Shown: positions 1 to 10,596 of the stretch, piece by piece | Layout of the letters: each line of letters begins with the position of its first letter | Numbering within the stretch: position 1 is the stretch's first letter | NCBI GenBank assembly: GCA_023014485.1 | Contig: JAJOZX010005527.1 | Span: 238,501 to 302,500, forward strand | Reading direction: 5' to 3' | Length of the DNA stretch: 64,000 bases | DNA from: Bathynomus jamesi | Taxonomy: Eukaryota; Arthropoda; Malacostraca; Isopoda; Cirolanidae | The notes under the pieces: model-generated | The model's input: the letters and a program-made list of their open reading frames with translations, nothing else | Database searches by the model: none | Told to the model about the DNA's origin: nothing | Translations under genes and position numbers: made by a program

Positions 1-183
1 TACATTATTTTCTCGATGACCGGGCATTCGTTGGACCGGATGTGACCCAATACTTCGAGCTCGGTATTCAGTTCACTGGGTTGGCTGCGCGGTAAAACCT
101 CCAAATCGCTGTCGACTATTTGCTTTTCTTCAAAGCTGTCACGAAAAGTAGCTATATCACGATCGAGTTCCGCATTGGGCCTT
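1..183 (-). CDS. possible internal exon of an unknown gene, partial
   Basis: Read on the minus strand, one frame stays open from about position 183 to the window edge. Its composition is less AT-rich than its surroundings and its residues look protein-like, with many Asp, Glu and Arg (for example ELDRDIATF and SELNTELEVL). A pyrimidine-rich stretch followed by AG lies just upstream near 184-195 and could be a splice acceptor. I do not recognise the family. It could be a host exon or a piece of another mobile element, and the window ends before this can be decided. Confidence 0.25.
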
Positions 184-1882
184 CAAGGAGAAATTAACTT
201 GATTAGTTCACACTGAATTTTTTAATTAAAATCCAATTTTTTCATAAATCGAATTGTATTCAGAAAGCCTAGCTCTGTACTAATGTAAACTAATCTATAA
301 TTGAGGATACCCGCTATGAAACATTTACAACAAAGTGTGAGGAGTAGAAATGTATTATTACAACCACACCATATACGTATATATATATATAATATATATA
401 TATATGCCGAAATAACCACGAAGGAGACAGAATGGGCAATAATTAAAAACCTATTGTTTCTCACCAAAATACACACAGAGAAACATATATGAGGGGTCCC
501 GCGTCTTAAGGTATCTAAGAGCCAAAATTAAAATTCGCCAGAAATCGCCTCCAAAGTTCAACAAACTTTCTTGCAATAATATCTCTGTTATTAATTGAGC
601 TAGAACGTTCATTTTTGGCTAAATTAGAGTTTTAAGTATGCTAATGAAGAAGTTCATGAGCTTTTGGAATAGATTTTCATATTTTATATTTTATATATTT
701 TTTTTTTATTTTTTTATTTTCTTATGCCGAACTTTGGGTGACCTTTTAGCTGGCGATAGAGGTGAAAAAAGTAGTTCGCTTCATAAGGTTTTCAACCATA
801 CTTCTAGTGTCGTAAGGTCATTATAACCCAAACCACGCGATAGAGGAAGGGTGAAAATAGTGATATTCATCAAAAACACGTTTCGCTTGTGGTGGCGCTT
901 TGGTACCTGAAGACGCGTGACCCCTCAATTATATATTTATATATGAAGAGAGAGAGAGCTGCAAAGCTTTACAAGTACACTAATTTACAGCGCTCGAAAT
1001 ACTTTTATCCTAACTGTGCATACAACGCAATGCCTACCATCACAGGGTTTCGAGCCCAGCACCGTTGGAATTCTTTAAATTTTTAGTAATTCTGAAACCC
1101 TACCGGTAGAACTTTCTATAAATTTATTAAACGTAAATATTTGATAAACAAAATTCACTCTAAATACTTAATAGACTATATTAAGAGAGAGAGATTGAGA
1201 TTGAGAGATTGAGAGATTGAGATATTGAGATATTGAGATTTTGAGATTTTGTTTGGAAAATAAAATTTGTTTTCCTGAGGTAAGCAAACTGATGCACATC
1301 GAAGTATATTTAAAACAAAAATAACAGATGTCTGGTGTTTTTCGAAATTTATCTGTCATCTCCACACAAGTGGGTTTTGTTTCCAGCTGCCGATCTGCCG
1401 CAATCTAAATTTCATCGAACCGATGCGTCCTTCTAGAGTCAAAAACAAAATTAATTATTTATCAACTGTTATTTTATATAGGTATATATTATATATATGT
1501 GTGTGTGTGGTGTGTGTGTGTGTGTCTTAAAGATAAATTTATCTTGAAACAAAATAATTAGATAAAAAGTAAAAATTAATAAGTTACCCCGAAATAGAAT
1601 CTATTTCGGAGAAAGACGAGAAATGGAATAGTTATCCCGAAATACTATCTATTTTTAATATAAAGTTACATTAATATTTTTTGTATTAAGGCTTAAAGAT
1701 ATATTGGTGTCTTAAAGATAAATTTGTATTGAAACAAAATAATTGCCCAAAGGAGGAAAATAAGTAAGTTACCCCTAATTTAATTTATATTTTGTTTTAA
1801 AAATCATATTAATGCTTTTTATGTTATAGTTCAAGGATAAAATTGTGGATTATGATGAAAACTTGTTTTTGTATTAAACTAT
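184..1882. other. AT-rich non-coding stretch
   Basis: No supported gene. It holds short (TA)n runs near 377-405, poly-T near 693-722, a GAGATT-rich run at 1189-1258, (TG)n near 1497-1526 and the direct repeat listed separately. Around 1046-1060 there is GGTTTCGAGCCC, which resembles a tRNA-type B box and may mark a SINE remnant, but no matching A box could be fixed. Confidence 0.6.
1525..1860. repeat. imperfect direct repeat, unit about 185 bp
   Basis: A segment beginning GTCTTAAAGATAAATTT and continuing through GAAACAAAATAATT occurs at about 1525 and again at about 1709. Each copy is followed by AAGTTACCCC-containing sequence, so two diverged tandem units are present. No coding potential was seen. 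Confidence 0.5.
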
Positions 1883-1892
1883 TTAACCCCAA

Positions 1893-1910
1893 TGTTCCCA
1901 TATGGGAACA
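1893..1910. promoter_or_regulatory. subterminal palindrome of the piggyBac-type element
   Basis: TGTTCCCATATGGGAACA is an exact 18-bp palindrome. The same palindrome occurs at 12068-12085, and a one-change version with CATACGGG occurs at 2233-2250. Flanking CCCAA bases are shared at all three sites. Placement near both ends suggests a transposase binding site, which is inference only. Confidence 0.45.
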
Positions 1911-2409
1911 TGTTATTTTTAGATCAGCCATAGTGAATAAAACTTAAGAAACTCGAAAATGTGTATACTAGTGGTATTATTAGGTCTCAATAGATATCTA
2001 AACACAAAATTTTTCATAAAAAATATTCTTTTTCATTATTAAATAAGACAATAAAAATTATCATTTTTATTGTCGCATGACGTCACTACTATACAGTCAT
2101 ATTTTATAAATATACATACCAGGTGGGTTGGAATTTCTGTCATCCTCAAGCCAATACACGTATTCGGTCATAATAGTAATGTTATCCAAAATAAAACAAT
2201 TTGAGCTATCGCCATAAAACAATCAAAATAGTTGTTCCCATACGGGAACATTGGGTGTTTGTAGTTAGTAGAAAGTTGTCTCCATCTTTCTCTGCGCTTC
2301 TGGTTGAAACCTGTATCCGACAGGGCGACCAAATCACTATCGATCTTTTCAGTTTTGCGCTTGTTTCTGTATGTTGTAACAGGTCAAACTGTGTTCCTAA
2401 AGGACCCCA

Positions 2410-2444
2410 TATAAAAGAGACACGAACAAAAGAAAACGTCAGTC
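2410..2444 (+). promoter_or_regulatory. candidate core promoter (TATA box plus initiator)
   Basis: TATAAAAG at 2410-2417 is followed by TCAGTC at 2439-2444, with the initiator A at 2441. The spacing of 31 bp from the first T of the TATA box to that A fits an arthropod TATA-Inr core promoter (initiator consensus TCAGT). It lies in the left part of the piggyBac-type element and points toward the transposase, so it may be its promoter, cut off by the gypsy insertion at 2521. Confidence 0.4.
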
Positions 2445-2520
2445 ATTTATCAGCTTCCATATAACAGAATATAGTCTCTTTTCTCTCCATCATAGTCTCT
2501 CTGTCCTTATACAATATATA

Positions 2521-3339
2521 TATAATAAAAAAAAATCCGTTTTATCCCTTACTTCTTCTGACACCAGTTTGTAATAAAAATTCCGTTCGTTGTCAGGGGA
2601 GACGGACCCTTATTACAAATTGTTTGTTTCTCGAAGGTCACTGTAAATGGAAGTTTTAATAGATCTTTCTTTAAGTTAGTGACCCTCTGCGTGAATTCTT
2701 TATCTTCCGCTTTCTTCTGTACCCCTGATTTTAGTGTGCATTTGATAATGAAATAGTTTGTTTGAATACCTTTTAATCAATAAATTTAAGTCACATTTGG
2801 CTACAAGTTCAGTCTCAAATTCGAAATATAGTACGGTCAAGTTCAGGTTTTTTCTTAAACTAGTCTTAACATTAATTAAATAATTTACGTTCTATCGTTG
2901 CCCATCCACTACATCCCTCGCAGTAGTTTAGGTTAACGGCTCTCAATATTTCTTCATAAACTCAAAATTCTCTCGTATTCTCTCAAACTCAATATCTCGA
3001 ACTCAAATCTCGAATCTCACTCAATAACTCTCAAATTTAGTTTTTAACGAGCAAACCCTCTCAAAGGCCTACTCGGAGAATTACCAAAGCGCCACCCGGC
3101 CTTTCACTCTTTCCCGACGAAGCGCCAGATCTCTTCTGACGGGTCCGCATCTGGTTTCGTGCTCCATCCCTCCTACGAGTCCAAAACGCGCCGAGGCAAG
3201 CATTTAAGAACAAAGTAAAAGGGGCGGGGGAGCGTCGCACGAGTCGATGAGGACACTCGAGGTTTATCTCAAGGGCTGTTTTAAATATTGAAGATAAAAC
3301 ATGGGGTATTATGGGGAATCAAGTGGCTTGTGTATAACA
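2521..3339 (-). repeat. gypsy 3' LTR
   Basis: Matches 9485-10294 along its length, including the block from CTTGTGTATAACA inward. Its outer end reads TATAATAAAA where the other copy has TGTAATAAAA, so the terminal CA (minus sense) is mutated. Poly-A on the plus strand at 3355-3374 lies just inside. Confidence 0.85.
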
Positions 3340-4950
3340 AATTCGTTCCTGCCAAAAAAAAAAAAAAAAAAAAAGTATCGAGTCCCTGAGGGAAATTGAG
3401 GCCGAACGAAGGACTTCTATATTCCGTGAATACGTGAATATGGAAAAATAAATGCTCCGTGAAGGGAAAGGATTCGTAGTAGAGAAGCAATTCTCAAAAC
3501 ATGAATTTAGGTTACTTAGGTCTATCCAGATACGTTAGAACTCGTAGTTAGAATGAAAATATGAGAAATTCAATCGAACATTAACCTAGTTAAACTTGCT
3601 TACTATTTATAAATAAATTTAAAGTTATCAAATCAATAAGCCAAAAATTAAATTTACATAATAAATACTGTGAGTTAAACAACATATGCGAATTTATTCT
3701 GAAATTACATTCATAGAATAAATACCGTGAGTACTGAAAGTATGCATCTTAAATATATGCGGAACAAGGGTTGAAAATGTTTGTTTACTCACCGCATAAC
3801 CAATATATAATCAAGCAAAGGGTACGCTTAAGAAGAGAAATACACAGCAAGAAGATCACATTATATGGGGAAATTTTAACTTCTGAGTGCCTTATAAGGG
3901 CAACGCCTTTCCCTAAATTAAATAATCCGATGTGGAAACGGATCAGCCTTCAATATAGTGTCATTCTCATTTATGTTAACATCATGAAAAATGCGTCTAC
4001 CGGTTTAGGACGACTAATTCTTGTAACTTGGGGTGGAAAGTGCTTTCTTTAGGAGGAATAATTCGTACGACGAGTCGCCTAACGACTCTTATAGTTTTCC
4101 AAAGGGATGACTAAATTAAATTTTTAGAAATCTCATAAAGTTCATAAATTTTATAAGTAAAAATGGAAAAACTCCTTTTTTTTTCTTTTTTCTATACTAA
4201 AATTTGCATACTCAACCGATAGACGAAAGCCTACATTACGAGGGCCTACTTTATTAGTTAACTGAATGAAATTATATGAATTTATATTTTGCAGTATAAT
4301 TTAGTTATCAGGTACGGTCAGCAATTATTTCGAATGCAAGCTTTACCCGCTTCGTCAGCGTAATAACAAGTTGGTCAGCATCTGATCTCTATTTACAGAA
4401 AGGTGCTTTCGAGAGACTTTCGCAATCTCGCTTTATGACACAAATGATATCATAATGGTTTTATAAATTAATATGCTTTTAAAATAAATAAAAGAAAGCG
4501 ATATAGCAGGGAGAAAATTTGAAATACACAGACGAAGAAATTTATAAGTTGCACAACGAGAGGTCATTTCAGTAAGGCTCGTAAATCGAACACTAATTCG
4601 TTAAGCACTAATCACTGAAGGAAAATATTACGTATTTAATTAAATTAAACACTTATCACTAATTGTCAGTTAGTTACGCACTAACTACCGAATGAAGTTA
4701 CTTTAGCAATTCAATTCTACCATGTAAATTTAATTCAGTAAATTAAACTACCTTCATTCGGTCGTTTTTTCGTATTAAAAATGGGGAAAAACACAAAGGG
4801 GCCAGATGGGAGAAATGGTTTAAGTCTTAATTTCGGGAATGCCCATTTCCTCGTAGCTAACGTTAGGTGCTGATTCTGGCAGCGATATGACCGAATTGCC
4901 GAGGACAATCTTCTGACGAAACTTGGGCTCGTCGGTGAACAGCGAAATTC
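3340..4950. other. AT-rich interior of the gypsy element without recognisable genes
   Basis: This is where the pol 3' half or the untranslated region would be expected. Frames on both strands are short and random-looking, and I see no reverse transcriptase or integrase motif. Confidence 0.5.
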
Positions 4951-5071
4951 ATGATGGGGGCATCTTGGGGGCGTCGGTGATCTGGTCACCTGAGCTTCCG
5001 GGGTGGCCCGATGCATGGATTTTAAACCTGGTAGTTGGTACCGGTGGAGGATCTCGGCGACAGCATCTCTT

Positions 5072-5473
5072 TCAGGTCGCAATTCCGATGACGGCGATTC
5101 CCAATACGAAACCAAGGGTGAGGGTGGAGTAGGAGACGAAGGAGGTCGTGCCTTCGTCTGACTTCTTGAGGGTGACTCGTCGGAGGTATCGAGTCACATC
5201 CCGGAGGTCTATTCCTCGTGACAATGAAGCATTGAAGTGGTGTAAGGCTTCTTTCGTAAACGAGGAGTTTACTATGTAAGTGATCTCGAAATCGGGCTTC
5301 AGACTGAGACGTGCGCTGAAAGTGTACGTGGGGCCTTGCCGAATTAGGGAACCCATTGGTTGGAAAAGGACTCCGTGATTTGAGAAGGTTTGCGCCCCAA
5401 CGTGTATAATGCATAAGGTTAAGAGGATGGGGATCATGATTAATTCAGGAGCAATTTTGTTAAGACAAAACAA
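5072..5473 (-). pseudogene. Env-like glycoprotein fragment of the gypsy element
   Basis: A 133-residue reading frame. It begins with a hydrophobic signal-peptide-like segment (about residues 8-28), then a GVLF-containing N-terminal region reminiscent of arthropod errantivirus and baculovirus-F type envelope proteins. It ends with a hydrophobic segment rich in G, V, I and L (about residues 115-133) that looks like a membrane anchor. A TGA follows directly, and the same frame then stays open for about 40 codons of basic, Pro-rich residues, as expected for a cytoplasmic tail. A full Env would be 400-600 residues, so most of the ectodomain is missing. No function is expected. Assignment to Env is by layout and a short motif only. 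Confidence 0.4.
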
Positions 5474-5479
5474 AAATAT

Positions 5480-6292
5480 TTTATATGAGCAATGATAAAC
5501 AAGAAAATTTCTTCTCTCGAAATCTTAATGAATTCTTTTTCATAAATTTTCCACTCGATTACCTTAAACTCAAGGAATTTAAAGAGAATTGATTCGGACG
5601 CGTGAAACATGCTATCTAGGCATTCACGCTAACCTCTTACTCATCATTAAACTCTGAGTCAGACGTCACGATTTTAGAACGTGAAATATTTTATAAACGA
5701 TATGCAGTAAATAACCTGAAAAATGTATGCTATATGAAAAAGAAAATATGAAACACGCATCGTTAGATGAACATTTTTTAACTCCAAACCGGAATCATGC
5801 CTTTCACTCAACTTCCCGAGGGGGGGGAGATTAATTTGATTATATATTAAATGGTAAAAGATTTGTTAAAAAGAAAGAACATATTTCTTTATTGTCCCGG
5901 GGAAGAGTTTAACCCATTTGTTCCCTTTGGTTTAATTAGTGTGCGTGTCTTGTTTACTCGTTCGATCGCCTTCTAAACGTTAGCCGATAAGTTCATCTTC
6001 TAGACCAGCAATCAGGACCTTTAAATGAGTTCTGGTGGTCGACCTGCGTGCGATCGCAAACTATCCGTTTCTTCTTAACGACAGCGGAAACGGTGCGGTT
6101 CATTTGTTATCTCCCTTCTCCTTTTCGTTTCGTCACTATAATTGCGTTTATTTTTCTGGCGTCCGTAATTCATCTCGTTTGGTTCTTCTTCTTCGGTCAC
6201 AATTTCAGTCTCGTTTAATTTTCTTCTCTTCGTCCAATATAGTCCTTAAAGGGTTTTTAATCTCTCCTTTCTTCGGGTCTACTTTAGGATTT
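5480..6292. other. gypsy interior, no gene recognised
   Basis: No supported reading frame of known type on either strand. The sequence becomes less AT-rich toward 6290, where the pol remnant begins. Confidence 0.5.
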
Positions 6293-7115
6293 TTACAAAT
6301 TTCGTACTTCCCTTCTTTCCGGCTCTGCAGACTTAGGGGTTAACGAGAATTCGCTCATCATTTCCATGTTATAAATTTCCTCTGAAATTTCATCTTCAGA
6401 CCATTTACGCTTATGGTTCATGACTTGATTGATCTCTTTTTCACTCACTTCTTTCTTGGGTTCTTCGCCGTTGGAAGAGCATTCGTTTGGCGCGCTACAG
6501 GGTTTTTTCCCTTCGCAATCGCAGTATCGTAAAACTTCTCCCGCCAGCTTTGTCCTTTCTCTCGTAACTTTAACTCTATCGTTGGCGGATTCATTTCGCA
6601 CGATAACGGATACATTCCTTTCTTCGTTCACGCAAACTAGTTGCGGTTCTACCCTTAGGTTTAAAGGGGTTTCTCTCGCCTCTACGATTAGAGTGGATCC
6701 CTCCTTCAACGGGGAAGGAGTCCGTACTTCTAAAATTGCTCCAGCTAAAGGGGCAATGGAAGTGGACCCTCGTACTAATGGGAGAGGGAGGTTGTTTACT
6801 TCTTTTCTCTCCGCGCTTTGGTCTTCTTGGTTTGGGGCTCCCATCAATTTCGTACTCAAGGGGATTTGGATCTCATTTATGTAAGCCACAAACCCCGTGC
6901 CTTTACCTGCAATATGTATGAGGTTTACTCGGATGAAATCCGCCCCTAAAATAAAGTTTAATCTCTCAGGCAATTCTTTAACGAGCAACGCAGTAAGATC
7001 ATATTTCTCGCGCTCAATGCCTATTTTTGTTTCTATTTGTCCCATGGTGGTTAGGACTTCGTCATTTACCGCCTTACGGCTATGATTCGTAATTTCGACT
7101 TGGGGTCGAAATTCA
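6293..7115 (-). pseudogene. pol/protease-like remnant of the gypsy element
   Basis: A 250-residue frame starts at 7045 and is open upstream to about 7170. Near residues 30-50 it contains FILGADFIRVN, which resembles the C-terminal ILG(A/R)DF strand of gypsy retropepsins. The expected D-[ST]-G catalytic triplet upstream is not visible in this frame, so the protease is incomplete or frameshifted. The remainder (about residues 80-250) is charged and unrecognised. It lies downstream of Gag on the minus strand, as protease does in Ty3/gypsy elements. Confidence 0.4.
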
Positions 7116-7671
7116 ACAGTGTCAATTGACCCTTCCCTTGTTAGACGACATCGGCCCCTTCGTTCAAAAGTTCAAGGGATCATGGGATCGTTTACATTCA
7201 TTATTTGTTGCTCTGCATTCTCCCTCACGCAACTTTCGTTTATTTACCCTGGTCGATTCCCAGGGGCAATCATTCGAGGGAGCTACTTCATTTATGTCTT
7301 TCGCTGAATTCCGATTTCCTGTATAGCCAATCATCCGCGTCCATTATCACGATATTTTCCTCGCTCGTTTTTAATTCATTTTCGCAATTTACATTTTTGT
7401 TCGTCGGATTCAAACTACTTCCGTTCCCACAATACAAACACGAGTCATTCTTCGTCACGTTATGTCTCATATTCACGTCACATGAACACATAATATATAC
7501 TCCATTTACCCATTGTGCTTCCGTTGGGGGATCAATTTCCCTTCGGTTTTTCGTGTTCTCTCTATCACACTATCATTCATCGAGCTCTCAGATTTTAATT
7601 CTTGCATTCCTTCCATTTCTTTCTCGCTTAATTCGAACATTCATACATTCTTCTCGTACACTCCGTTATTT

Positions 7672-8703
7672 TCACCGCGTCTGTGTCCTCCGACTGAGCT
7701 TTACCTCAAAGTCAAGGTCACTTTCTCTTTCCTCGCACTCGTTTTGAGGTCTGCCTAATGCAGACTCCGCTCTCAAGGTCAAATCACTCTGCAGACTCAC
7801 TCGTCCTCTTCGCACCGTATATGCACTTTCAATATCGCTCGTTTCATAAACATTTAGACACTCCTCTTTCGTATCATTATTGAAGCTGCGTCTTTCATTC
7901 TTTTCATACATTTCATTCATCTCTTTCGCTTCCTTATTTGTGAGATTTTTTCTGTCTCTTTCATCCCATTTGTTCACTTTCACTTTCTCACCTTTTTCTC
8001 TTCTGTCCCAGTCCTTGCCTTTGTCTTCTTTTCTCCTTACCAATATCGACTTCAATTTAAGTTCTTTCGTCTTGTGTGTTGCCTCTTCCTCCTCCTTAAA
8101 TGACACTCGACAGGGGGAGGTGTCCCTTTCGTTTGATGAGTCATTCCTCCGGGCCCACGGGGAATTTCTTCGCCCTTTTTCCCATTCTTTTTCTGGGCGT
8201 CTTCCGCGGTTAGGTTATCTTTCCTTATCGTATCTCCGATAGGGTGACGGACTTCGGTCCGTTCTTCTGTCGGGATACCTGCCTCCATTCCTGTCGGGGC
8301 AGGGGTAACCTCCGTTTCTCCTGTCGTAAGGGAAATATTCCCTTCTTCTTCGTTCATAGGGTGACGGTGAACGGTACCGATTCTCGTACCGATTCTCATA
8401 TCCGTAGTCGTATCTGGGGTTACCCTCATACCTGCTGTTATATCTGGGTTACCCTCATACCTGTTGTCGTATCTTGGGTTACCATAATTATCTCTGTTTC
8501 TCTCATACGGCGAGAAGTTCCGTCTTCTCGAATATTCGGAAGGGGAAGAGTACCTACTTCCTCTTCTTTCGTAATCTTCATACCGTCGGCCTCCTCTTGG
8601 GGTCCATTCCCTCCGATGATCTCTTTCATTCTCTCGCCTATAGCTCTCATCCCTTTCACGCACCCTTTCACTCTCCTTCAATGTCTTCACTCCTTCAATC
8701 AGG
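7672..8703 (-). pseudogene. Arg/Glu-rich Gag-Pol linker region, broken
   Basis: Two overlapping minus-strand frames (8052-8703 and 7672-8106) encode very charged sequence rich in R, E, D, Y and N, including many RRE and RYE runs and repeated TPDTTT/TAGMR-like units. It directly follows the Gag zinc knuckle but in a different frame. Such basic low-complexity regions occur after the nucleocapsid of some Gag proteins. It could in part be an artefact of purine-rich DNA, so the coding call is tentative. Confidence 0.35.
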
Positions 8704-8704
8704 G

Positions 8705-8746
8705 GCAATGAATAGCTAAGTGTCCCCTGTCCTCACATAGAAGACA
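8705..8746 (-). CDS. nucleocapsid CCHC zinc knuckle (gypsy Gag)
   Basis: The minus strand encodes CLLCEDRGHLAIHC, a perfect C-x2-C-x4-H-x4-C knuckle that binds zinc and packages element RNA in retroviral-type Gag proteins. A TGA follows two codons later. Upstream, two 13-bp tandem units put the preceding Gag frame (9008-8757) out of register with the knuckle. Confidence 0.75.
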
Positions 8747-9431
8747 TCGAGCGTGCTTATCGAGCGTGCTTATACCCGGCAATTTTTTTATGGAATTTGG
8801 GTGCATTACTAGTGTTATACGGGACAGTATTAACGTGTGGATCGGGGAAGCCTACATTGGGGAATACAAGTGCGGATACATTGGATAGAAAGGGGGAACA
8901 TAGGGATGAGGGAAGTGGGTAGGGAGTGGTTGCTGATACATGGTTGGGACTGATTTCTTCTTGGCCAAGAGGCATGTTCTCGAATGAGATCGGCCAAAAC
9001 TCGACCAAATTTGAATCTTAAATTGTGCTAAAAATAGGTTCGGAACCGGATCAGTCTCAAACTCGAGTCTAGGGGAACCGATTGGAAGGAAAGGTACTAT
9101 ATTTATATCAAAATTTTGGGGGAAAGAAATGAAGGTTTGATGGGGTTAATTTAGGGGAACTGCTCGCTGTCGGGAGGCTCTCCACTCGTCCTCTAAAACC
9201 TCTCGCAACACAAGATGGGTCGCTTACCTCTCTTTCTGCGTTGGTGGGAAACTTTACTCCTCCTGCGGCTTGGTGTCCAGTAGCGAGTTGCGATGTCGAC
9301 TCGGCCTGAGCAGCAGCAGCCCACGCAGCGGTCCTCGATCGGGTGACCCTCACGTTGTCGTTCGTCGCCGTCTGTTCCGAGCTGGTAGCCCTCATACACA
9401 CACTTGGAGAGCATTTTTTGTCACTTTTCAC
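8747..9431 (-). pseudogene. Gag N-terminal region of the gypsy element, frameshifted
   Basis: The likely start is ATG at 9431 or the internal ATG at 9395, which lies 70 bp downstream of the primer binding site. The first frame (to 9108) is Ala/Thr/Ser-rich, and the second (9008-8757) is Pro/Ser/Asn-rich and runs to AGYKHAR just before the knuckle. At least one frameshift separates the two. A second shift is caused by the 13-bp duplication TCGAGCGTGCTTA at 8747-8759 and 8760-8772. The capsid portion is far shorter than usual, so a deletion is probable. Confidence 0.5.
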
Positions 9432-9464
9432 TTAGGTTTTTTTGGGGGGTATCAGAAAAGGAAG

Positions 9465-9482
9465 ATCCCACTTCTGACACCA
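9465..9482 (-). other. primer binding site, tRNA-Leu type
   Basis: The minus strand reads TGGTGTCAGAAGTGGGAT two bases inside the 5' LTR. This is complementary to the 3' end of eukaryotic tRNA-Leu (T arm, acceptor and CCA) over 18 bases. It fixes both the orientation and the LTR boundary. Confidence 0.85.
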
Positions 9483-9484
9483 GT

Positions 9485-10294
9485 TGTAATAAAAAAAAAT
9501 CCGTTTTATCCCCTACTTCTTCTGACATCAGTTTGTAATAAAAATTCCGTTCGTTGTCAGGGGAGACGGACCCTTATTACAAATTGTTTGTTTCTCGAAG
9601 GTCACTGAGTAAATTGAAGTTATAATAAATCTTTCTTTAAGTTAGTGACCCTCTGCGTGAATTCTTTATCTCCGCTTACTTCTGTACCCCGATTTTAGTG
9701 TGTATTTGATAATGAAATAGTTTGTTTGAATAGCTTTTAATCAATAAATTTAAGTCACATTTGGCTACAAGTTCAGTCTCAAATTCGAAATATAGTACGG
9801 TCAAGTTCAGGTTTTTTCTTAAACTAGTCTTAACATTAATTAAATAATTTAAGTTCTATCGTTGCCCATCCACTACATCCCTCGCAGTAGTTTAGGTTAA
9901 CGGCTCTCAATATTTCCTCATAAACTCAAAATCTCGTATTCTCTAAAACTCAATATCTCGAACTCAAATCTCGAATCTCACTCAATAACTCTCAAATTTA
10001 GTTTTTAACGAGCAAACCCTCTCAAGGCCTACTCGGAGAATTACCAAGCGCCACCCGGCCTTTCACTCTTTCCCGACGAAGCGCCAGATCTCTTCTGACG
10101 GGTCCGCATCTGTTTTCGTCTCCATCCCTCCTACGAGTCCAAAACGCGCCGAGGCAAGCATTTAAGAACAAAGAAAAAGGGGGGGAGCGTCGCACGAGTC
10201 GATGAGGACACTCGAGGTTTATCTCAAGGGCTGTTTTAAATATTGAAGATAAAACATGAGGTATTAAGGGGAATCAATTGGCTTGTGTATAACA
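9485..10294 (-). repeat. gypsy 5' LTR
   Basis: Pairs with 2521-3339. On the minus strand it runs TGTTATACACAAG to TTATTACA. Near its 3' end it holds a second copy of the terminus joined to a PBS-like sequence (TTCTGACATCA followed by TGTAATAAAA). Confidence 0.85.
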
Positions 10295-10379
10295 AATATT
10301 TATATATATATATAATCATAAATTATATATAATATATATTAATTATATAATATACTGTATATTGTATTTTATATATATA

Positions 10380-10496
10380 AATTTCTAATCTTTACCGGAT
10401 TCGAACCCAAGACCATCAGAATGGAGTACTGGTTAGAGGCCGCGATTGTCATTCCAATGGTTCTGGGTTTGAATCCCGGTAGAGGTTAGAAAATTT
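10380..10496. repeat. tRNA-like hairpin repeat (SINE or foldback remnant)
   Basis: The arms 10380-10424 and 10454-10496 are inverted copies (TTCTAATCTTTACCGG against CCGGTAGAGGTTAGAA). Between them TGGTTAGAGGC resembles an A box, and GGTTTGAATCC in the right arm resembles a B box, so the right part reads like a tRNA-derived sequence on the plus strand. The left arm holds an inverted B box. It lies in the piggyBac interior just right of the gypsy LTR. Confidence 0.5.
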
Positions 10497-10596
10497 ATTT
10501 TCTCCACAACCTTGCTACTTCACCTGTTTCTGCCATATTTATATATTCTTGTAATTTTGCAGATATATTACATATAGACCTACTCATATTTGAAAA

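Larger units (their letters stand above)
2521..10294 (-). mobile_element. Ty3/gypsy-like LTR retrotransposon, defective
   Basis: Two direct long repeats (2521-3339 and 9485-10294) flank a 6.1-kb interior. On the minus strand each LTR starts TGTTATACACAAG, and the copy next to the primer site ends TTATTACA. A tRNA-Leu primer site follows the 5' LTR. Going inward there is Gag with a zinc knuckle (8.7-9.4 kb), an Arg/Glu-rich region, a retropepsin-like piece (6.3-7.1 kb) and an Env-like fragment (5.1-5.5 kb). No reverse transcriptase, RNase H or integrase is visible in any frame. The LTRs differ by several substitutions and small indels, so this insertion is older than the BEL/Pao element at 15 kb. 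Confidence 0.75.

Noticed and set aside
3771..4052. 93-codon plus-strand frame in the gypsy interior
   Set aside because: No motif, AT-driven composition and the wrong strand relative to the element.
6035..8242. Plus-strand frames rich in Phe, Ser and Leu
   Set aside because: They are antisense to the Arg/Glu-rich gypsy region and give only pyrimidine-driven low-complexity peptides.
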